DNA from: Chryseomicrobium palamuruense
Lineage (GTDB): Bacteria > Bacillota > Bacilli > Bacillales_A > Planococcaceae
Length of the DNA stretch: 64,000 nt
Reading direction: 5' to 3'
Assembly: GCF_042649045.1 (NCBI RefSeq)
Contig: NZ_JBHSEF010000023.1
Coordinates: forward strand, 62,001-126,000
A program made the translations under genes and the position numbers. The notes beneath the pieces were generated by a model. The model was not told the DNA's origin, ran no database searches, and saw only the letters and a program-made list of their open reading frames with translations. Positions 59,125-64,000 of the stretch are shown here, one piece after another; position 1 is the stretch's first letter, and each line of letters starts with the position of its first letter.

Positions 59125-59956
59125 ATTGAATCACTGCTAAAATTTCGGCTTTCCGTTCATCGGTTACGAAGTGTTTCGTATCAAACACCCGGTACTCTTT
59201 TTCACGAATGGTCGTGAGGATATGACGATAAAAATGAGAAGCACTCTTGAGTGGAATTTGAGACCTTTTTGGATATAAGTGAATCGTTCGGTTCGCTTTG
59301 TCATAGTGGCTTTCTGCTTCCGCAGCCAACTCTTCCCACGCTTTTTTAAACCCTTCACTCATGACCCCTTTGCGCATACACCATTCCGACACTTCGAAAT
59401 GAGCGAGTCGTTCTGTAGGCATATAAATACGGCCTCGTTCCAAATCCTCTCCCACGTCACGTAAAATATTGGTTAACTGCATCGCAAGACCAAGTGATAT
59501 CGCGTCTTGTCTTAATTCATTAACTTTGCCAGGCGCAAGAATTGGAAGCAACATAAGGCCCACAGTACTCGCCACATGATAACAATAAATCAACAAGTCC
59601 TCGAGTGTTGCATAGCGGTGAATCGTCAGATCCATCTCCTGACCTTTTAATTGTTCTTTAAAAGGGGTTGCATCCATTTCATAGCGCTTAAACACATCTT
59701 CAAGAGCTAACCACATCGCATCGGACGCATCAAATTGTCCTTGTAAGAACGCATTAAACTCTTCCTCAAATGCACGCAAACTTTCCTTGGGATGTTTCCC
59801 TTCATCTACTAAGTCATCTACTCTACGACAAAAGGCATAGATGGCCCATACAGCTTGACGATCGGCTTTTGGAAGAAGCGAGAATGCTTTGTAAAATGTC
59901 CTGGAATTCTCAGCAATGACGTTTTCACAGTGTTGGTACGCTTGTTTGACGTTCAT
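59123..59956 (-). CDS. crtM: Dehydrosqualene (4,4'-diapophytoene) synthase CrtM
   Basis: A 277-residue squalene/phytoene synthase-family enzyme joining two farnesyl diphosphates. Aspartate motifs DDLVD (47-51) and DVGED (167-171) bind the magnesium-diphosphates. It starts MNVKQAYQHCENVIAENSRT with AAAGGGGGACAATCG upstream; the frame upstream overlaps crtN. It commits isoprenoids to the C30 carotenoid path. It overlaps crtN by 32 nt. Confidence 0.93.
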   Translation of the reverse strand: MNVKQAYQHCENVIAENSRTFYKAFSLLPKADRQAVWAIYAFCRRVDDLVDEGKHPKESLRAFEEEFNAFLQGQFDASDAMWLALEDVFKRYEMDATPFKEQLKGQEMDLTIHRYATLEDLLIYCYHVASTVGLMLLPILAPGKVNELRQDAISLGLAMQLTNILRDVGEDLERGRIYMPTERLAHFEVSEWCMRKGVMSEGFKKAWEELAAEAESHYDKANRTIHLYPKRSQIPLKSASHFYRHILTTIREKEYRVFDTKHFVTDERKAEILAVIQ

Positions 59957-61409
59957 TCGATTGTCCCCCTTTAATCGGAAAGTCACCCACAATGGCATCA
60001 GCTGTTAAATAAGCACCTTGCATGACAATGGGAATGCCGCCCCCCGGGTGGGTAGAAGCCCCTGTTGCATACAGGTTGTGAATCTTCGTAGGTTTTGCTT
60101 GTGGACGAAAGACGCCGGACTGACCAAGTATCGGTGCAATTCCAAAATTCCCACCTTGGAAGTACCCTTCTTGTTTTGCCGTTTCTGGTGTGCGAATTTC
60201 CATCCATTCCGTATGATCTCGCAATCCTTCATATCCGTTCATTTCTAAACGATCAATGATGCCTTCTCGCCACTCATCAACATCATTCCATGCTACATCA
60301 GAACCCGCGGGTACTGGGACAAGAACATAAAGAACACTATGTCCGGAAGGAGCAAGCGTGGGATCCACGACTGACGGGTTAAATATATAGATGGAAGGTT
60401 CTTTCGGTAACTCTTTAGTCTGGAACACGGCATTCATGTGACCTTTGAAATCCGGTCCCATTAAGTAGTTATGAACGGGTTGCTCCAAATACGTCTTGTT
60501 CAGACCAAAGTATAGTAGATAACAGCTTGATGATGGCGTGAACTTACGCGCGGGCACTTCCGGAAGTAGTTCCGGTAAGTGCGGCATCTCTCCATTAAAG
60601 ACTACTGCGGAGTGATGCGTTTCTTGACCTGACGCTCGAACGCCTGTCACGTTGCCGTCTTTTGTCAGTACCTTTTCAACGGATGTGGACAGGTGAATCG
60701 TCACACCACGTTCCCGAAGTGTCTTTTCAAGTAACGGAATCAGAGAGGCATAGCCTCCTTGTAAGTAATAAACACCGTGTTCATGTTCAGAGAACGAAAC
60801 TAACGAATACATCGCGGGCACTTGATAAGGGTTGCCACCAATATAAAGAGACTGCAGTGCATATGCTTGTTGCAGGCGCTCATCACTAAAGTAGCCCTTC
60901 ATTAGTTGAGCAACGGATTGATAAGGTTTTAGCTGCAGCAATTTACGTATATTTGAGAATGTCCAAAAATCTTTGGACTCGGAAAAAGATTTGGATAAAA
61001 AGGCATCCATCCCTATATGGAATCGTTGTTTACCTTCCGTAAGAAACCGTTTGAATCCTCCCGTATCCCTTGGAAACAATCGGCTAATTTCTTTCTGCTG
61101 CTCGAGAGCATCCGCGTATTTTGTATAAGTCGAGCCGTCTGGAAAATGCATCGAGTACAAGGGATCACATCTCAGTAATCGCAAGGAAGTCGTGTCAACA
61201 CCTGCTTTTTGAAGGAGTTCTAAAAACATTTCCGGCAGCAACACGATGGTTGGGCCTTCATCAATGCGATACTCCCCGTGGCGAACAAATGCAAGACGGC
61301 CTCCGAGCTTATCGCTTTTTTCGTAGATGGTCACCTCATAACCCTGATTCGATAGGTAAAGAGCCGTCATCAGTCCACCAACGCCTCCACCAATAATTCC
61401 AACTGTCAT
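59925..61409 (-). CDS. crtN: 4,4'-diapophytoene desaturase CrtN-like
   Basis: A 494-residue FAD-dependent desaturase. N-terminal VGIIGGGVGGLMTALYLSNQ, the conserved YRIDEGPTIVLLPEMF, and C-terminal ATGASTHPGGGIPIVMQGAY resemble staphylococcal CrtN most among the three related enzymes here. It should add double bonds to diapophytoene. The ATG at 61409 overlaps the stop of the preceding desaturase gene (ATGA). Confidence 0.85.
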   Translation of the reverse strand: MTVGIIGGGVGGLMTALYLSNQGYEVTIYEKSDKLGGRLAFVRHGEYRIDEGPTIVLLPEMFLELLQKAGVDTTSLRLLRCDPLYSMHFPDGSTYTKYADALEQQKEISRLFPRDTGGFKRFLTEGKQRFHIGMDAFLSKSFSESKDFWTFSNIRKLLQLKPYQSVAQLMKGYFSDERLQQAYALQSLYIGGNPYQVPAMYSLVSFSEHEHGVYYLQGGYASLIPLLEKTLRERGVTIHLSTSVEKVLTKDGNVTGVRASGQETHHSAVVFNGEMPHLPELLPEVPARKFTPSSSCYLLYFGLNKTYLEQPVHNYLMGPDFKGHMNAVFQTKELPKEPSIYIFNPSVVDPTLAPSGHSVLYVLVPVPAGSDVAWNDVDEWREGIIDRLEMNGYEGLRDHTEWMEIRTPETAKQEGYFQGGNFGIAPILGQSGVFRPQAKPTKIHNLYATGASTHPGGGIPIVMQGAYLTADAIVGDFPIKGGQSNERQTSVPTL

Positions 61410-62935
61410 GATGTCCCCTCCCATGCAGGAAGAAGACCGACCGGAATCCGTTCTTTTCCTTCTTCTGCTAAAATCCCATTGGCCACAATACGAGCAGATT
61501 CTAAAATTGTCGGTAACCCGCTTCCTGGGTGAGTGCCTCCACCAACTAGCCAGCAGTGATCCAGCTCTTCGAACTTATTATGTGGGCGGAACACCATCAT
61601 TTGTGACAATTGATGTCCTAAATTGAACGTGGCGCCTTTATAGACAGCTAAATCCTGTTCCCACTGCATTGGTGTCAACATTTTTTCAACGATAATATGT
61701 TTGGAGATGTCTTTAAATTCCGTTTTCTCTTCAATTGTACGGAGGACTAAATCTCGAAATGATTGTTGTTCCTTCTCCCAGCCAATACCGCTGTCATTGT
61801 TAGGCACGGGCGCTAAGATATAGAGAGCAGACATTCCTTCCGGTGCAAGTGTTGGATCCGTCACACTGGCATTTTGGATATAAATAGAAGGATCTGCAGA
61901 CAGCTTCCGTTGATTAGTAATCTCTTCGACATTCGTCTTATAGTCTTTTGCAAAGACAATAGAGTGATGCGGGAGATCGTATTTTTTATCCAGGCCTAGG
62001 TATAACATAAAGGTAGAACAAGAATATTTTTTCTTTTCCAAATTTTCAGATGAGTATTTTTTTAGTATACCTTTATCAACGAGGTTTGTCATGACATGCC
62101 CAAAATCCCCGTTAACCACTACTTCGTCGGCTGTAACTCTTTCTCCAGACTCAAGTAGTAACCCTGTCACTTTCTTACCATCGAGAATAAATTTTTTCAC
62201 CCCTGTATCTAAATGAATTCTCCCTCCAAATTCTCCAAGCACCTTGGCCATCGAATGGGAAAGCTGATTCACACCACCAATCGGGTGATAGATTCCATAG
62301 GCATGTTCCATATAAGAGAGGATGGAAAAAGCACCCGGACACTCCCATGGTGACATCCCCAGATATTTTGACTGAAACGTGAAAGCAAGCTTCAATTCTT
62401 CTTGGTCAAAGTATCTACTCAATACATCATGTAGCGTCTTTCCAAGTTCTAGTTCAGGCAATGCTTTAATTACACCTGGACGCATATAGTGAATCAATTT
62501 ATCCATACGAGATTGTAGAATTGGAGTGAGTGCTGCTAATTTACGACCGCTTTCAGTCATAAATTGATCGTATCCCTCACTGTTTCCTGGATACGCTTCT
62601 TCAATACGACGTTTCATTTCTTGTTGATCTCGTGTCATTCCTAGTTTCCGTTTCCCATCAAACGTCAATTCATACATTTCCGGAAGCTCGACAAGGTCCA
62701 TGTAGTCGTGCATGTTTCTCCCAGCTGCTTGAAAGAGTTCATCGACAATATGAACCATACTTAAAAACGTAGGTCCCATATCAAATCGATAGTCTCCTAG
62801 CTCAATTGCTGAATTACGGCCTCCGACTGTTTCGTTCTTTTCATAAACGTCCACTTGGTATCCTTTTGAAGCGAGCAACATGGCCGCCGCAAGACCACCT
62901 GGCCCTGCACCGACAACTGCTATTTTCTTTTTCAT
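61406..62935 (-). CDS. CrtN/CrtI-family carotenoid desaturase (second copy)
   Basis: A 509-residue FAD-dependent enzyme. N-terminal IAVVGAGPGGLAAAMLLASK, EKNETVGGRNSAIE and C-terminal LVGGGTHPGSGLPTILESAR are present, with FDMGPTFLSMVHIVDEL in the substrate region. It differs from both crtN and crtP in the cluster and is closer in style to CrtI-type phytoene desaturases; it may add extra double bonds (diapolycopene) or act on hydroxylated ends. First gene of the cluster, behind the palindromic operator, with AGGAGGG before the ATG. Confidence 0.82.
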   Translation of the reverse strand: MKKKIAVVGAGPGGLAAAMLLASKGYQVDVYEKNETVGGRNSAIELGDYRFDMGPTFLSMVHIVDELFQAAGRNMHDYMDLVELPEMYELTFDGKRKLGMTRDQQEMKRRIEEAYPGNSEGYDQFMTESGRKLAALTPILQSRMDKLIHYMRPGVIKALPELELGKTLHDVLSRYFDQEELKLAFTFQSKYLGMSPWECPGAFSILSYMEHAYGIYHPIGGVNQLSHSMAKVLGEFGGRIHLDTGVKKFILDGKKVTGLLLESGERVTADEVVVNGDFGHVMTNLVDKGILKKYSSENLEKKKYSCSTFMLYLGLDKKYDLPHHSIVFAKDYKTNVEEITNQRKLSADPSIYIQNASVTDPTLAPEGMSALYILAPVPNNDSGIGWEKEQQSFRDLVLRTIEEKTEFKDISKHIIVEKMLTPMQWEQDLAVYKGATFNLGHQLSQMMVFRPHNKFEELDHCWLVGGGTHPGSGLPTILESARIVANGILAEEGKERIPVGLLPAWEGTS

Positions 62936-62949
62936 GATGGCCCTCCTCT

Positions 62950-63031
62950 TTGTACAACAATTGTATAATGATTATACAACCTTTTTTCTTATTATGCCAT
63001 TAAGAGCTTTATTTTGTGATATTTTGTATAA
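62950..63031 (-). promoter_or_regulatory. Carotenoid promoter with palindromic operator
   Basis: TTGTATAATGATTATACAA (62961-62979) is a perfect palindrome with 9-bp arms. It contains the -10 TATAAT (62971-62976, minus strand) of the likely promoter; the -35 ATGGCA at 18-bp spacing is weak. Two more boxes of the same core lie nearby: TTGTACAA (62950-62957) and TTGTATAA (63024-63031). A repressor bound here would shut the cluster; an unlinked MerR-type light or redox regulator is one guess. Confidence 0.65.
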
Positions 63032-63129
63032 CCTTCGAAGAATGTTGTTGTAAAAGAATGATAGACGTTTAGTTTTACCTCGCCTTTTAAGTGTGTGTGT
63101 TCTATAACCTTACGTCTATGAAAAGTAAA

Positions 63130-63156
63130 AAATGCCCACCTCGAAAGGTGAGCAAG
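63130..63156 (-). terminator. Terminator after the DUF3231 gene
   Basis: GCTCACCT-TTCG-AGGTGGGC followed by ATTTTTTACTTTT on the minus strand. Confidence 0.85.
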
Positions 63157-63160
63157 TGAA

Positions 63161-63679
63161 TTACGCTTTTTTAGCTGTTGACAGTTGTGGTTGGAGGGGA
63201 GGAGTAATGAGCCAAGCTTTTTCCTTCATTAAACGTAGCCATTTCGCTCCAGCAAGTGCTTTCGATGCATGGAATTGTCCGAATAACATCGCTACGTCTT
63301 CACGAACGCATTGACCCATGACCATGCTGCACGAAACGAGTCCTTGTCCCAAGTTCATGCTAACTGTATTCGCAATTTCCGGATCAAGTACACGAGCCCC
63401 AGGTGGAATGGTCTCTGCATCAGCAACTGGTCGCTCTGGTGTTTCTGGAGGGAGGGGAATGCCATTTTCTTTCAACAATTGCGTTAACTTGACGGTCTCT
63501 TCTTCCATCGTTTTGTGAAGATCCTGCAATTCCCGCTTCAAATCATCGTCCCCTGCATGATTGTTCAGTGTTTCGTACAACCGTAGCAATCCATTCGTTG
63601 ACAATAAGTATGCCCAAATCCCTGTAATTTCACCTACATGTAACGGTTCTTTAGACGGATTTCCTGATAAAATACCCAA
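63161..63679 (-). CDS. DUF3231 family protein
   Basis: A 172-residue helical protein beginning MGILSGNPSKEPLHVGEITG. DUF3231 proteins in Bacillus are made of ferritin-like helical bundles and some are linked with spore coat or stress, but the function is unknown. This one is about half the length of the two-domain members, so it has a single bundle. GAGGAGGTCACAT precedes the ATG. It is separated from the carotenoid cluster by its own terminator. Confidence 0.75.
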   Translation of the reverse strand: MGILSGNPSKEPLHVGEITGIWAYLLSTNGLLRLYETLNNHAGDDDLKRELQDLHKTMEEETVKLTQLLKENGIPLPPETPERPVADAETIPPGARVLDPEIANTVSMNLGQGLVSCSMVMGQCVREDVAMLFGQFHASKALAGAKWLRLMKEKAWLITPPLQPQLSTAKKA

Positions 63680-63742
63680 CTATGTGACCTCCTCTTCGGT
63701 AATCATAGTTAGGTTGTGTGGAATTAAAAAAATTATTCATTT

Positions 63743-64000
63743 TTAAATGAGTGTGGCTACTGAGAAGAAATGGCACACACTAGCTGCCAATACAAAAACA
63801 TGCCAGACCGCGTGATGATAGGAAAAGCCGCGCCACACGTAGAAAATAGCGCCTACAGTGTAGAGTACACCACCAGCAACCAGTAAAATGAGCCCTTCTT
63901 GTGTCATCGAGGCTGTTAATGGATTCCAGGCAAAAACGATTAACCAGCCCATGACCACATATAAAAAAGTAGAAAGCTTCACAAAGCGCTTCACAAAATA
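63743..64000 (-). CDS. Hemolysin III family membrane protein, C-terminal part
   Basis: The last 85 or so residues of a YqfA/hemolysin III (PAQR-like) protein: three membrane helices and the conserved GFSYHHAVWHVFVLAASVCH, in which the histidines are metal ligands. The gene continues past the right edge of the window in the same frame. Role uncertain; related proteins act in membrane fluidity or stress. Confidence 0.82.
   Translation of the reverse strand, partial: YFVKRFVKLSTFLYVVMGWLIVFAWNPLTASMTQEGLILLVAGGVLYTVGAIFYVWRGFSYHHAVWHVFVLAASVCHFFSVATLI

Overview
The window is a chromosomal segment of a low-GC Bacillota bacterium of the order Bacillales. The family is probably Planococcaceae; this is inferred from protein flavour, gene order and the C30 carotenoid locus, not from a tree. 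Almost every gene from 1 to 39300 lies on the minus strand and follows the classic Bacillus order, read right to left: ctsR-mcsA-mcsB-clpC-radA-yacL-ispD-ispF-gltX-cysE-cysS-mrnC-rlmB-rae1-sigH-rpmG-secE-nusG-rplK-rplA-rplJ-rplL-rsmC-rpoB-rpoC-ybxF-rpsL-rpsG-fusA-tuf, then the S10 operon from rpsJ down to the first codons of rpsQ at the left edge. disA, expected between radA and yacL, is missing. Two genes, a polyphosphate kinase 2 and a YuiF-type antiporter, sit between tuf and rpsJ.

Regulatory RNA and DNA sites are unusually readable here. They include a cysteine T-box before cysE, an L10 leader, an S10-operon leader, a CtsR operator on ctsR, a candidate LexA box on radA, a guanidine-I riboswitch before paired SMR exporters, a candidate SigB promoter for ppk2, and a leader-peptide attenuator before an rsgA-type GTPase gene. 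Two diverged copies of an intergenic repeat with a compensated hairpin lie after tuf and at the radA stop codon.

From 39376 to 54300 the content is ordinary accessory and housekeeping material: rsgA paralogue, corA, rluF, a non-canonical MurE-like ligase, an aldehyde dehydrogenase with its DUF779 partner, an RNA methyltransferase, a TraB-family membrane protein, a MarR regulator, an EAL-domain protein, ogt, ykkC-ykkD, a GNAT enzyme and several very small genes. Decay is visible in two places: a truncated acyl-CoA ligase start (51779-51934) and a PadR-coupled HAAS/DUF4097 gene with an in-frame TGA (54346-54678).

From 55064 to 62935 lies a seven-gene C30 carotenoid cluster: two CrtN-type enzymes, CrtM, a CruF-like hydratase, an acyltransferase, a glycosyltransferase and a CrtP-like oxygenase. 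Together they should make a glycosylated and acylated diapocarotenoid in the membrane. A 19-bp palindrome covers the -10 region of its promoter, suggesting a dedicated repressor. A DUF3231 gene and the 3' part of a hemolysin-III-type membrane protein gene close the window.
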